Below, in pieces: positions 23,301-36,492 of a stretch of 64,000 nucleotides of DNA. The notes beneath the pieces are model-generated. The model was not told where the DNA came from and searched no databases. It saw only the letters and a program-made list of their open reading frames with translations. The DNA comes from Chamaecrista fasciculata (lineage: Eukaryota; Streptophyta; Magnoliopsida; Fabales; Fabaceae): contig QANZ01027232.1 of NCBI GenBank assembly GCA_003254925.1, forward strand, positions 200,989-264,988, in the 5' to 3' direction. Positions within the stretch are counted from its first letter, which is position 1; each line of letters begins with the position of its first letter. The position numbers and the translations under genes were made by a program.

Positions 23301-26300
23301 CATAATCAATGTCATAGTTTCAGAATGAAGGACTCCTAAAATTTGCTTAACCTAAAGAATGGATTATGTAAAATTTTCTGGACTAGTAGAATTGATGTTA
23401 GCGTTTGGTTTATTTATTTTTTGGTTAGAAGCATTCCTTTTATTATTCCAACAATGTGACAGATATGGCTGTTTGCTTCTGAGAAAAAATAATTAAGGGG
23501 GTTCTTATAATTTAATAAGACAGGATCCAATCTTTGATTCCAATTTTGGGTGGTTTCTGTCATTTACTTAAAAACATTTAAAAGGGAAAAGGCAAGTGGT
23601 GTCTTCAGTTCATACTTTCTGTTCTATTTTATCATTTTGGAAATATTCGTTGACACTGTATACGTGGGTAAATGATTTATTTCCCAATATTTGTTTGATG
23701 ATTTGGAAATGATGAGTTATGTTTTGTAGCACCCTGTATGTTGTACCATTTTTCGTGAATTTTAAAGGCATGCATTAATCTTCAATGTTTAAATTGTTGT
23801 TCACTTTTTAGCATCCTTAAAAGAGAGGTTTGATTGATTGTCAAAGACTTTATATATCCAATGTTATCAGCTTTCATAACTTTGAACTCATTTGTTCTTT
23901 AGATTTTCTGACTTGGTATACATGCTTAATGAATTTTTGACCAGTTATATTCATCTGGGAGCAAACGCTGTGCACAATTTTCTGAGGACTGGAAAAAGAT
24001 TGGTATTTTCTTGAACATGAACTAATGTGATTAATTTCATTATGCATGTGAAATGTTGCTCCGGAATATAGATAGATTGTTTTTAGTTTCTATTTTGTAG
24101 CTTTTAATTGCTTGATTTGGCTAGTAAATAATTTGAAATTTACAATTTTGCATTCCAAAAAAAAGATGAACCAAGCTAATCTGGAAAATTTACAAGTTTG
24201 CATCATGCTAAGGGGATAAAGTGAATAAGTTCCTTGTGTCATCAAGAATCGTTTTTTTAAAGTCTATTAGACAAAGTGAAACCCAGGATACTGTTTTTTT
24301 TTGGTATATATATTTTGGTGCAATTTATTCTTTACAATAAGGGTACACGGCATGATGTGATTACCTTAGTTCATTATGTGGGTTAAATCTACAAGAAATA
24401 CAAATTTCTGTATTTGTGTGATATTATATTGCTCATCTTTTTCAGGATAAGACTGTTCTGATTTTTTTTTTCCTATACTTTTAGCTTCTTTATTGGATAC
24501 GGTTGCCAATATTGGTACAGTGGAACTTGGTGAGGTACACCTTTCCGTTTACCTTGCTGAAAAAAGATCAACTGGAAGGCCATTTTTCAGAAATGGTGAG
24601 TGCTTGGATGCAGCCAATTTTTTTTACTTTTGTGTTTTGTTTTGCATATATTACTAGTTTTATTAAAAGCATTTCTGCATTGCATAGGCTGGAATGTCAT
24701 TTTGTTTGAAGCTCCTGATTATATAAAAAAAAAAAAGTTTGAAGCTCCTGATGTATGTAAATGCAAAAGGAGCACTATGCTCAGAATTCTCTTGAAAATT
24801 CATTGCAAAAATGATTAACCTAAACTATAGTAAATGCATCTTGTGTGATTTTTTCTTTGGCCGTGTTAGTTTTTACATATACATATGTTGAAGATTCTTC
24901 AAGATTTCCTTATAGCCAGTTTGCTTACTGCATTAAGCTGTACTTTTCTGGGAGGTTCTCCTTGTTCTTTTGCCGCTTCTTGTTTGATGTTGCCAATGAT
25001 ATATATTTTTTTAAGCCAGATTGTATATAATTGTAAACTTTACATGAAGTAGATGTTTCATTTTTTCTGCTCATCTCATCTTCCGATGGCCTTTCAAATT
25101 GTTTTCTGGGAAATATGAAGCTTTAGAAATTGCTGCTCATCCTACTTGATTTAAATACATGTTGTGTCTTAAAAGTAAGATGAATATTTATAGAAGGTAG
25201 TTGAGCATTTAAATTTATTTTCTGAAGGATTAGGTGTGTATGTCTTTCATGACCAATAAAAATGTATACAGGGATTCCATCTATTGTTGCTATTCCCCCT
25301 GGATGTCAAGCTGCAAATTGCATTATTAGGTAAGTCTTTGGTTAAAACCTGGGTTTTAAAATGGGATGGGGGTGATGCTGTTATTTTTTAAAAAACTTAA
25401 TTTATTGAATATAATTTATGTTGACCTTAAGATTATTGCACGATTGTCATTACTTGTGTTCAGAATATTTTATTGTTTTAAAGTACTACAAGATTTACTT
25501 CTGTGACAGGTTTGATGGTGAGTTGACAGTTGATAAGGTTACAAATTGGTTTGCCACAATTGTACTGGATTTACCTCAAATTATGTACTACTCAAAGGAG
25601 ACACTGGTAATTTGACTACTGGGTCCTGATGCTGTAGTTATCTATTTTAGTTTTCTCTTCAATGTCACTGTAATATCATATATAACGGAGGGAAGGGAAG
25701 GGAATAGGTACAGGTAAGTGGGGGAGAATAATTACCTCTTGAGCGTAAATACCATAACAGTAGCACCCAATGGCAGCATTTATTTATTTTATAGCATTCT
25801 TCTTTATGTGAAAGTTGATCATATCCAGTGGATTTTTATTAGGTCATCCTTTTTTCAATGTGACACAGGGTAATTAGGTTAATTAATTATTTTGCATTTA
25901 CTGGTCCAGGCAGCCATGACATTCTAATTTGTTTTTATGTTTGCTTGTTTGAGTTTTTTTGGTTGAAGTTATATGTAACTGTATTGTTAAAATTTCAGGT
26001 GCCAAATTTCTTTGCAAAATCTAGGCCACATAAGGTACAACTTTCTTGCTCTTTTATTAGTGTAGTGTCATATATAGTCTTCTAATGTTTTCTTTAGCTT
26101 CTATATATTGTTAATTTTGTGACTGGCCTAGATCTTCATTTTAGTTTTTATCTTAAGTCACTCATTTAATAGTGCTTTATCCCTGACTTATAGGTCAAAG
26201 TCATTTTTTTCTTGACAACTGGGGAGCGCGCTGCTCCATTTGTACGACAAGCAGCTAAAGACTATTGGGCTTATGCTTCATTTGCTTTCATTCTCTGGCG

Positions 26301-29300
26301 GGAAGAGGAATCTTCCTATTGGCTGGAAGCGTAAGTGATGTTTTTTTTTTAATACCCAAAGTGTACCTTGGACAAACTTTATCCTAAACATCAACCTTCA
26401 TATGGAAGGAACAGTTCTATGAATGTTTAATATCTATTTTCCAACATATGTATAATTCCTTGATCTAGTATAAAGAGTGGATAACATTAAGCTTTATTTG
26501 ATTTTGATGACAGATTTGGGGTGGAATCTGCACCTGCTATAGTATTTCTTAAAGACCCAGGTGTCAAACCTGTTGTTCACCATGGTCTGTTTCTTCTTTG
26601 TTATCGTACCCGAGAATCATTTGATTTGAATTCTATTCTTCATTTGAGTTACAATGCTGTCTATTTCGAATTGCAGGTTCAGTTAACAACACTGAATTTC
26701 TGAATTTGATGAGAAATAACAAACAGCATGGTAATCCAGTTAACTCCCTATTTTCTTGGAATAAACCAAAAAACTTTGTAGAATAAATATTTTACTTTTG
26801 CACTGGAAGTAGAGAAGACCTCTTTTATAGAACTTTAGATTGAAAAATACATTTGTCGCATTTTATTGAACAAAGTTAAAATGAAAAAGAACTGAGTTGA
26901 CTTTATATTACTTAGCTAATGACTTCTTACTAACTTTTGGACTCATTTATTACTGGTAACCTAGACCACAGGGTTAAGCTGACTGTTTAGTTAGTCTGTT
27001 AACTTTAGTAAATCTGACTTTGGGGCTATATGTGATATGTACCAAGTTGCCAGGCTCTCAATGGTTATTCTGTACTTTTAACTCCATTGACAAGGATTAA
27101 AAGTATAATACTGTCATTATTTGGGTTTAGAAATGCTAATGATAGCTTGCTTCCCCTCTGATACACATTAACATGTTCTTCTATTTGTGGTATCATCATA
27201 ATGACTTTATGGTTTTATGTCAGGCCTACATTTCATTCTGAAATTCATATTTTTATGAGATGAACAAATTTTCATGCTCTTCTATTAATATTATGTTTCC
27301 CCCCTTCCCAGATCTTCTACAACTAAGAAGTACAACATCATTGGAGCTAGGTTGTGATCCCCATGGCTATTCTCGTGCTGGATATGATACAACAATTTGG
27401 TATTGTGCTATTGCAGTAGGAAGGCTAAGTCCAGAACTGAACAAAATGCGTGAAGTATGTTTATTTTCCTGTCTTTTGTTTTTTTGAAAAATTCTATGGT
27501 GTATTCCACAATGTTGTTGCTAACAATCGAATCATTAAGAAATATCGAATCACTGTGGCCATTCCTCAGTAGAATAGATCTATGCTATGAGACTTATAGC
27601 TGTTTGAAATGTGTCTAACATGTTGCATCATGATTTGACATGCGTAATTATTTTGTTGGGGCATTTTATCTTAAAACAATGTGTTGGGGCAGAGGAGATA
27701 TCTGTATTTTAGCAAGCCTGTATTCTTCAATTTAGCTGATGTAAATTATGCAAATCCATAGACTATTTGCAGGGTTCAAGAAATATTGTCAACGCATGGT
27801 GAATCAGATGGGTCATATGAGGATCAATCCCTAGCCCCAGCTGTGGATGCATTTAAGAGAAAGCGACTGACATTTGCTTGGCTTGATGGTGAAAAACAAC
27901 AGGTGAGCAGTTTCTCACATTTGTTTGTTCTTTTTTTTTTTTGGTAGCATTGAATACATTTAATCATCTATCGTTTTATTGTTATAATCAGTTTACACTC
28001 TTTGCATTAATAAATGGATTTAATAGATACTGAATTGATTTGATTTATTTTTAATAGAAATTCCTGTAGAGTGCCAACTTTACTTGAAAATGGCAAATGA
28101 TTTGTGGGTATAGTAGCAATGTTTTACTAAATTGTTGTCCTGGGTTAATTGTTTTCTTTTTTAATTAAAACCCTTTCATGCATGTCAATCTTGTGAGCCA
28201 TTAACTGAACTGGTATTTTATTTAGGACTATTGTCATTTTTACCTGGGTTCTGCTGCTAGTCATGACACTTGTGGACAAAGGAGGGGTGTGAATGATATA
28301 CCTCGTTTATTTGTTGTTCGTTACCTAAGGAATAGTAGTTACGTGGATGAGAGGGCCCAGGAAGCAACAAAATGGAAATCGTTACTGTACCAAGATCTAC
28401 TGAAGGATCGTGATCAAGCAGGCCAGTTTGTGGCTAAGTACAATGGTGCAGATGACATTTCACAGGTTATGTACTGTGTGATTTTGGAATTATCTACCTT
28501 GAGTGAATGAGTGGTTTCACATTGCTTCCTGTAACTAGTTGCAATACTTTATCAACAAATATCCCAGTGAAATATTTCTCATACTATAAGAATGCATCAT
28601 ATCGAAGGATTTTCACGCAATGATGCTGTTATCTTATGGTATTTCTTTTCTTCTTCCATCTTTTAGCAGATTACCAAATGGGTTTCAGGCATTATAGCAG
28701 ATGGTGACTCAAGAGATCTACCTTTCTTTGTAAGTCTCGTAAACAAATTTTTCCAGTAAGCTGGTATGAGTTTTAGTTTGCTGATTTTGCTTAATGTCGC
28801 CTTTGCAGACACTTAAAACCCCTCAGCTTGTTGAAGATGACAGTGAAACTCTCTGGTCTAGAACTGCACAAAAAATGCCTTTGAAAAATGTGAAGCAGAG
28901 AATTATGGATGTCATTACTGGTCCCAATAGTTATCTCGAGGATCCAAGGGTTGGTCCAATTTTGCTTCTGGGAGCATTGATTTCTCTGGGTTACATATGG
29001 TTGCGTAGGAGCCAACAAGCTCATCTACCTGAACAAAATCAACCCAATCAACCCGGTTCTGAGGTATAAATGCTTTACTGTGCCAAGGGAGGTATTTGCA
29101 ATTAGATTAAAGTTGAAGGACGGGGAGGGGGTTGCTTCTGCATTTTTCATGCTATATTCTTTAAAGGATGCGTTGGTTTTGTTAGTATTATGTATTATCT
29201 TAGCACTAGACGGCCACCAGAAAGTTTTGTGTGAAGAATAATAGGCTTATGTGTCTTATGTCTATTCCTCATTCCATCATATGCATGATATTTTCCATGG

Positions 29301-29627
29301 TCTTCTTGGTATTAGGTGATGGAGACAAATTTTAGATAAAAATGTAATTACCAAAATTGTTGACCTAGTTTTGCAAATATGGATTGCAATCACCTCCCAA
29401 TCAACTCTCAGTTTTGTTATATAATGACTAGTTATTTGAGTTTACAAACATGTCTTATAAAGATGTAAATGTCATACCTTTGACTCTGACAGGAACTTAC
29501 CCCAGCCGAAGAAAGGCGGAGACGGAGAGAACGGGTCCGGGCTCGAGCAAATAAAAACCAACACCCTTCTGTAACAGATTGGGAACCATCAGATGCTTAT
29601 CAACTGTTAGATTCTGAATCTGATTAG
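20367..29627 (+). CDS. Membrane protein with degenerate J-like and thioredoxin-like domains
   Basis: Twenty exons join in phase to 701 aa: 20367-20517, 20614-20683, 21792-21834, 22392-22469, 22614-22698, 22809-22891, 23945-24002, 24485-24595, 25272-25329, 25510-25606, 25999-26034, 26194-26330, 26514-26584, 26677-26730, 27312-27454, 27762-27902, 28226-28465, 28670-28729, 28809-29063, 29493-29627. Residues 21-40 are a hydrophobic signal or anchor. Residues 52-113 look like a DnaJ helix pattern (YSSVEQVKEAYDKF, then YELLTNPLWKRDYDLFG) without the HPD tripeptide that stimulates Hsp70. A thioredoxin-like region follows (LYSSGSKRCAQFSEDW, then IPSIVAIPPG) with one Cys instead of CxxC. A second membrane segment lies near 620-636, followed by an Arg-rich tail (ERRRRRERVRAR). 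The layout resembles DNAJC16-like ER proteins. The role is unproven; a chaperone or redox-scaffold role is inference. Confidence 0.9.
20721..21040. mobile_element. 320-bp MULE-type MITE in intron 2
   Basis: The ends are inverted: left GGCAAAAGCACTAATTT, right reverse complement GGCAATAGCACTAATTT. A perfect 9-bp duplication TAAATTTTA flanks it (20712-20720 and 21041-21049). Nine-base duplications are characteristic of Mutator-like elements. The centre includes CTAATGATATGTAATGTAAA, shared almost unchanged with 53205-53521, and older relatives lie at 54440-54750 and 58922-59242. It sits in an intron of the J-like gene and is non-coding. Confidence 0.85.
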
Positions 29628-30581
29628 TTTTCAAGTTGCTTCTTTTTTAGGGGAAAGGGACTTCTGAATGTCATATAGCCTGAAGGAGAAAAAGCTAATT
29701 GTCACAATGGAGGATCCCACACTTAGTTTAATATTTTGGATAGATGGATAATATTTTGAAGTTGTCTATTTTTGGATAGATGGTTAATATTTTGAAGTTA
29801 TCTGATACTGTAAAAAGAATTGAATGATTACAAGTTCCTTAGGCCCTTTCTTCCTGATACGTATTCGTAAGAACATTTTAAATGAGAAAGAATACATAAA
29901 AGCTGTTATTCTATTTTCTTAAAGATTTACCATATTAAGAGCATTTTCAGAAGAGACAGGTTCTTCAAGAAAATATGATAAATCTTTCTCTCACTCTTTG
30001 TACTTATTTAGCAATGTGAAGAAATAATCTCCAATACTTAGAGGTAAATTATCTGATTTAGTACCATATCAAAGGAAATAATTGTGGAAATATGGACATA
30101 TTTCTTTTGGGATTTTTAACAGTAAATTTAAAAACTTTTGGTATGATTTCAATTAGAGGAATAAAAATACGAAAAACGGAATTCATAAATTTCATATTCT
30201 AATTCTACTTGCTTGAATACTGAATATAATATCTATTTTTACTTTATACAATAAAATGAGTTGAAATTTAAAGTAAGTAGATTCATTTTTTTAAAAAAAA
30301 AAATGTTTAATTCTTAAAAATGGTATTGCTTATCATAATTTATATAAAATAAACTACTCTCTTCTCCTAGAGAAAAGATAAAAAGAAATACTTCCATTAA
30401 TTTAATTTTAAAAGTAAAAATAGTTTTTTTAGAATTATAAGATAACCAAAATGTTTTCAAGTTAATGTTATTTTGTATTAAAATAAAAATTATTATAATT
30501 TTTTTCCATGATTTTTTTTTGTTATAAAAAAATAAAATATTTCATACTAATTAAATATATATCTTATATTTATTTTATGTT
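29628..30581. other. 3' flank of the J-like gene, AT-rich
   Basis: Holds the probable 3' UTR of the preceding gene (two near-repeats of GGATAGATGG-TAATATTTTGAAG at 29738-29800) and then AT-rich DNA without recognisable genes. Confidence 0.5.
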
Positions 30582-30894
30582 GGCTAAAGTGTATTTTTGG
30601 TCCCATAACTTTTTTTGTTGCAATTTTGATCCTATAACTTTTGAAAACGTCCCACTGTTGGTCCCAAGTTGATTTCCATCATTTTCTGTCGTTAAAAATG
30701 ATATGATATACTGAGTTGAATGATGACGTGGCAAATATGGGTGAAGTAGATTTAACAACAGAGAATAGATGGAAATCAGCTTGAGACCAAATGGAAACCT
30801 TTGCCAAAGTTATAGGACTAAAATTGCAAAAAAAAAGTTATGAGACCAAATTGAAACTTTTTCCAAAGTTATAGGACTAAAAGTGCACTTTAGC
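30582..30894. mobile_element. Fold-back element, 313 bp
   Basis: Starts GGCTAAAGTGTATTTTTGG and ends with the near complement, CTAAAAGTGCACTTTAGC. Inner blocks TTGGTCCCAAGTTGATTTCC and GGAAATCAGCTTGAGACC are also inverted copies. It has the same design as 7311-7729 and very similar outer ends. No exact target duplication was seen. Non-coding. Confidence 0.65.
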
Positions 30895-31994
30895 TTTATA
30901 TGATTATCATAGGAAATAATCGAATCACATTTTAATCGTATTTGTATCTCAGACTCAGATAGAGGTGAGAACTGATGAGCAGTTAACTCAACTTCTGGAT
31001 TCGCTGTTTCTCAAATTCGATTGATTTCTTTGATTTTATTTATTGAGGTTTGCTCTTCGGATGCTTTGTTTTCATCTCCTACTGATTGATCGATCTCTGT
31101 TTATTCTCTTTACTTTGGTTCCGTGGGATTGTTTCTCGCAAATATGCTTACTTGAATAACTGTAGGACTTTTTGTGTTGTCGGTGTTGTTTGAAGTTACT
31201 CATGACGGTAAAATGAAAACTTTCCAGCTTTTGCATTTGGGAATTATGTCTGTGAATCATGCCAGAAGAGGGTTTAATCGGATATTCAGTTTAGGGCTTA
31301 TGGGTTTGTCTAAGGTTTTGATTGGTTAGGGAAAGTTGTTTTTTTTTTTGGTTGGGTTGTTCCATTAGTTGGCAATTCGCACTTTTGATTTGCCTGCTTT
31401 TTGCTTTTTTGATGATGTTGGTTGCTTGTGGCTGGGTTATTGAATGACATGGAAATCGTGTCGTTTCATATTGCTGTTGGTTTTATTAATGGCGTCAACC
31501 ACACTACTTGAAGAGAATCAGAGAGAGAGAGATGGTGTAGACCTGTGCTTGTGAAAGTATTTACATTGTCACACACCTGAGACTTATTTTTGGGAGCAGC
31601 TAATTGTGTTTTGTGTCCTAGTAACCCATTATGATAATCTTCTGTTTCTTTGATTTAGAGAGCTCTCAAAATTCAAAATAAGTAAATAAACTTTGTTCTA
31701 ACTCGCCGATGTAGTTCATGATTGTCATTTCTTAATTTTGCCTCGGAGGCTAAAAGTTTGGGAGTCCATGTATATGTTAGCTTGATAGACATTGCTTACT
31801 CCATTCCCAATAAGCATATGAGATAATTAAAGTATTGAACAGGATTTTCAAGTTACATTGTGAATGCTTTTTAATTGATTGAATTACCTTAGTCATTTCC
31901 ATTTGTCTTGAAGTTCTGGGTCCACCTTTATAACTAAAATTTTTTTTGCTTTACTTATTCAGTGAAAGAAAACAAATAAGAAGTTGTGAGAGCC
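30895..31994 (+). promoter_or_regulatory. Upstream region and probable 5' UTR intron of the PPIase gene
   Basis: No coding sequence seen. A pyrimidine-rich acceptor, TTACTTATTCAG, ends at 31962, about 32 bases before the start codon, which suggests an intron in the 5' UTR. A possible donor is GAG|GTTTGC near 31047, but this is a guess. Confidence 0.4.
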
Positions 31995-32952
31995 ATGGGA
32001 AAGGATTCAAAGCCTAAGGAGTCAGGAGGGAAAGGAAAGGGGAAACAGGCGGCAAGTGGAAGTGATGAGAATGCTTCTAAAGGCAAAGGAAAAGGTGGGA
32101 AAGGTGGTGATGGGCTTGGTACCTGCACCTACGTCAAAGGTAGAAATTTTCTCTCATCTTTGAGTACCTATTTAAGGTAACCGTATTATCACTTTCTTTC
32201 ATTATTCTAGTCTTGTATTGATATACACTTTTGGCTTTTTTATATGTTGCAGCGAGGCATGTATTATGTGAGAAGCAGGGGAAGATCAATGAGGCATACA
32301 AGAAGCTGCAAGATGGTTGGCTTAGCAATGGAGATAAGGTCCCACCAGCAGAGTTTGCAAAGGTGAGTTTCATTAGGATATTATGCATGAGTTTTGTTTT
32401 TGTTTTGGTTGTACATTTAACTTGTGGTTTTCTGCACACTTCAATCATAAAATGCTGAGATCATTCTGAGCAATGGCAAAGGTCTCTTAACCTTGTTGGA
32501 AAAAAAAAAAGGAGAATTAAAATCTTTTAAACTTGGTTTTCATATGGATTGGTTCTCAAACTTGCCTTAGTTAAATGAATTCTTGAGTAATGTCTTTTAT
32601 CCTTACAGATAGCCCAAGAGTATTCAGAATGTCCATCAGGAAAGAAGGGTGGAGACCTTGGATGGTTTCCTCGAGGAAAGATGGCTGGACCATTTCAGGA
32701 TGTTGCCTTCAACACACCTGTAGGAGCTACAAGTGCCCCTTTCAAGTCAACGTATGTCTCCTTTTATTTTTGCTCCTTCCTGATACGAGCATGCGAGGCA
32801 CTTCTAGATCTTGAAATATCGAGTCATGCTTGTATCACTTTCTTAACACCTTGTGTGCCTCCTCTCTTCGTCGAAAGGCAGATATCTGACATCCGATTTT
32901 TTGATGCAGGCATGGGTACCACATTATCTTAAGTGAAGGAAGGAAGAACTGA
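31995..32952 (+). CDS. Par14/PIN4-type peptidyl-prolyl isomerase
   Basis: Small parvulin that catalyses cis/trans isomerisation of prolyl bonds. Four exons: 31995-32139, 32253-32362, 32609-32751, 32910-32952, joining in phase to 146 aa, close to plant homologues (about 140-145). Residues 1-45 are a Lys/Gly/Ser-rich flexible tail (KGKGKGGKGGDG), like the basic tail of human Par14 that helps bind nucleic acid. The rotamase domain follows: YVKARHVLCEKQGKINEAY, WLSNGDKVPPAEFAKIA, the hallmark GGDLGWFPRGKMAGPFQDVAF, and the end HGYHIILSEGRKN. There is no WW domain, which separates it from Pin1-type enzymes. The start is the first ATG, after a probable 5' UTR intron. It is likely nuclear/cytosolic. 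Confidence 0.95.
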
Positions 32953-33970
32953 TCTCTTCAATGGCCTTGGAGCATTTTAACTCTTGCTTGGTTGAATGAT
33001 TGGATGTTGCTTCAGTATCTAAAGAGATTGTGATTTATAGTTTAAATAAACCGTTTCCGGATGTATATTAGGCTTGCTTTCTTAAACTCCAGAGAATTGA
33101 GAGCATATGTGATTTTGAATGGATCGAAAACATTTGCAAAATAATTCGATTTCACAGCATTGGCTGCTCAAACAAGTGATCAGAGTCATAATTATATTAG
33201 AAAAATGTGATAGTAAATATCCTACTTTCTTCAAAAGTTCTTTTGGTTTTGTTGCTGTCAATAGACAATCTAATATCTAATATTTACTCCAAAGTCCAAA
33301 CCAAATGTCAGTGAAGAATATAATTTCTGAAATAAGCTTCGTTGAACCAGCAAATATAACAATTATTAAGGAAGGCATATTTTAAGCTAAAATATTTTTC
33401 CATGACTCTACATCAATTTTTAATTTCGCGTTTAAAATTTATTTGTTATCAATTTTATCCTTAAAATTTCATATTTTAGTTTATTTTATCTTTTATCTCA
33501 GTTTTGTCAAATGCTTTAATGACAGATTTTTTGTGAATATATTTTTAAAGACATTTAACAGTGAACTTGAACTTTAAAAACATAATTAATAGCACACTTA
33601 AACTTTTGGGGATGAATTTAATAATAAATCTTAAAATTATGAATAAAATATTAGTAAAATATGTCGTTGAGTCATTTAATAGAGTTAAGACAAAGCAGCC
33701 ACTTCATTGATGTAACCCAGCATACTTGCAAGCAGCTCTTTAGGGTCAGATACGTCCGATACAGAGGTTACTCCCCATACCAAATTCTAATGATAGTATA
33801 AAATTGATAGCCAGGAAATTGCTTATGATTTCTAATGGGAGACAAAAAGAAACTAATTTGAAAGGAATTACTCATTCTACTGAACAAAATTTTCAACACT
33901 TGCAGCAACTTCTGATAACTAATAAAAATACAATGGCATACAATACAAGGACCAAAAACAATAACTAACA
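32953..33970. other. Convergent intergenic stretch
   Basis: Lies between two genes that face each other and so holds both 3' UTRs. From about 33405 to 33680 there is an AT-rich decayed repeat related to the 20721-21040 family. Nothing else is recognised. Confidence 0.45.
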
Positions 33971-35938
33971 TCAATTCTCATTCTCAACAAGCTTAAGACC
34001 CCAACTCATATCCTCACAGTGCCTTACGTGTGGAACAAGTGCACCTGTGTCTATTCCTTTCTTAGCCTTGCAGTCATAGAAGGGAGGAGCATGGAAACAA
34101 GGCTCCATCGACATGGCTCGGCGACAAGGAGGATCCGGGGCCGTATTGTTCTCTGGCTTGTAGAGTATCCATGGTTTCAAACCTCCCAGTCCTTGAGCCA
34201 CATACCCAAAAGTAGACCATGAGCTAGTGACCAACACATCAGTTAAGCTCAAGAGATACATTTCTGCCCATGCTTTTAGGTTGTGATTCTGCTTCTCTGT
34301 TTGTTGATATTCTTCATGACTTGGCTGGTAAATGCTTACCACCTCTCCTGTCGCAGTAGGGTATTCCCAATACATGTCTCTTAACTTCTCAAAATACCCA
34401 GAACTCAAAGATGTCATCAATACTGCTTTAGATTTCTGCTTTCCAGATGAACCTACAATATCTTGCTGTCGGTTGATGTCAGGCAACAGGTTTTCCTTCA
34501 AAGTACAAGCCAAAATTTGATCCAACACGTGTTGAAATGGACCAGTTCTAGTGTCAAAAACTCTAATTTGGATCCCTACTTTTTCATCAGCTTTATCTAA
34601 ATAAGCTTGATAGTATCTGATAACGAGTCCCCATACCTTGTTTGTCGGGTGGAACAGGTATCTACCCAAGAAGTGGAAAACTGTTTCCTTGTTTGGGAAG
34701 AGATCCCTCAATTCCTGCTCAAAAGCTGGCATTAAGAATAGAGATGGAATGAAGTAATTGTCTGTTTTCATTATTAACCAAGGCACTTTCTGGAGAAAAC
34801 TCTGGTCCTCATCACAGAAGAAAAGCTTATCATGATCATTATAATCATGGGCTAGATGAAGGTAGACAAGAGACGGTGCTTTAGAATTTGTAACTGATTT
34901 ATTTTTCAGCATATTGCCATAACATTGAGTAGATTGTTGATTGAAATTATGAAATCGACCATTAAGTGGGAAATCAGGAGGAAGAAACCAAGAAACATCT
35001 GGAAATGGTTCACAAAAGAGATCGATCATGTCAACTCCAGGGTCAACTAATAGGACTCGGTTTGTGAGGAGAGCATAAAGAAATGCAGAGGCTAAGGTCA
35101 ATATCCTATTTCCCAACCCACTAAATGAAATCCATACAACATAATTACAAGCTGATGACCCAGAAAAATGACCAGATTTGAGTTCATTCAATGTTTTATT
35201 GTATGATTCAGTATAAGGTCCACATTGTTTGTGGAGATCTTCGTATTTTCGTAATCTAGAAATAAGGTAAGAAGAAGGTTTTCCAGATAATCCTTTCCCG
35301 AAAATGGCCGACTGATACCTACTGTAGCAAGACCTTTCATTGAATCCAGCAGCAAGAAGGCCACCAAGAAGTTCATCTTTTAGCAGCAACTCAACAGAAC
35401 CAGAGAATTCATTGTCCAAACCTAAATGAACAGTAAATAAGATGATCATTTAATCAGTTTTATCAGCATGGGCATATATAAGTACAGTACCAAGGTTGCC
35501 GCCAGAATTATATAAGCTTGTATAAAATGTAACCGATGATCCCATTGAAGAATTTCAAGACAGAGGAAATCAATCCCTAATTTAGGTCAGGATATATAGT
35601 TCATTTTACACAAGCAACATTCAATCATTCACAGGTTAATTAGTAATGCAACTTCCAGAATCAACTAAAATAACATGAAACAACAACCTGCAGATACCTA
35701 TTCTGTCATTCACTTCAAAGAAATTTGTTGCCGATTCTTCGGCAACCCTATCTGAAGGCGGGTCTCTAAGAACCATGGAGACCGTAAATAACACAGAAAA
35801 CACAATCAAAGAAACCGCGAAGATCCCCATCAACCTCATCAGAGCGAGACTGCATTTCCTGTTCAGATCCTTGGGAGTGATCAAATGTGAGAGCGTTTCT
35901 GCACCATCATCGCCGGGATTCCTATTGAATCTACGCAT
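33971..35938 (-). CDS. FUT1: GT37 fucosyltransferase (xyloglucan type)
   Basis: Golgi type II membrane enzyme. The founding member adds alpha-1,2-fucose from GDP-fucose to xyloglucan galactose; paralogues act on arabinogalactan proteins. Two exons, 35938-35698 and 35421-33971, with the intron in phase 1, give 563 aa (Arabidopsis FUT1 is 558). A short basic cytosolic tail is followed by a membrane anchor at about 31-56 (LALMRLMGIFAVSLIVFSVL). Family blocks: GLGNRILTLASAFLYALLT from 182, VGIQIRVFDTRTGPFQHV from 362 with the donor-binding Arg at 367, and LTDVLVTSSWSTFGYVAQG from 473. The C-terminus has the conserved CRR, EPCFH and HCEDMSWGLKLV. I cannot tell which family member it is, so the symbol means the family type. 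Confidence 0.93.
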
Positions 35939-36165
35939 CGTAACCGCAAATTTTCATCTGGTGATGCCGATCTAGGGGTTGGATTAACGGGGTATTCGCT
36001 ATTCATAAGAACCCAATAGCGATGGTAAAAACTCATGGTGTGTGAAAATCGGTAGTGAAAGAGATGAAGTAACAACAAACAGCGAGGAATCAAATCAACG
36101 AGAGAAACTTTAAAAAAATTGTTTTCAATTTTCACCCAACTATGAAATGCCTCCTTTGTAAATCC

Positions 36166-36475
36166 TTATTTTGGTCCCTCATGTATTACCTTGTTCTCAA
36201 TTTGGTCCCTCACAAATATTTCTCTTATCAAAGTTAGTCTCTCCATTTAATTTTTAACAGAGCATGATGATGTGTCAAGTTAAATGATGATGGAGAGACT
36301 AACTTTGTGTCCATATCGTATAGTGTCACATCACCAACTCCGTTAAAAATTAAATGGAGAGACTAACTTTGATAACAAAAATATTTGTGAGGGACCGAAT
36401 TGAGAAAGAAAATTTAAGGAAGACCAAATTAAATAAAAAGTAATACGTGAGGGACTAAAATAGAATTTTAGCCTA
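36166..36475. mobile_element. Fold-back element near the FUT promoter
   Basis: The left arm TTTTGGTCCCTCATGTATTACC...TTGGTCCCTCACAAATATTT...AGTTAGTCTCTCCATTTAA is mirrored by the right arm (about 36345-36470) with few changes; arms are about 95 bp. It ends some 230 bp upstream of the FUT start codon. It belongs to the same general design as the other GGTCC-rich inverted repeats. No target duplication was identified. Confidence 0.65.
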
Positions 36476-36492
36476 TTTTGTTTACATGTTTT

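Noticed and set aside
24535..24540. Splice donor GAG|GTACAC in exon 8 of the J-like gene
   Set aside because: Reading through it stays open, continues the peptide sensibly (VHLSVYLAEKRS), and reaches a donor at 24595 in the phase required by the next exon.
27771..27772. Acceptor TTTGCAG before exon 16 of the J-like gene
   Set aside because: It breaks the frame; the acceptor CCATAG ending at 27761 keeps phase and reads TICRVQEIL.
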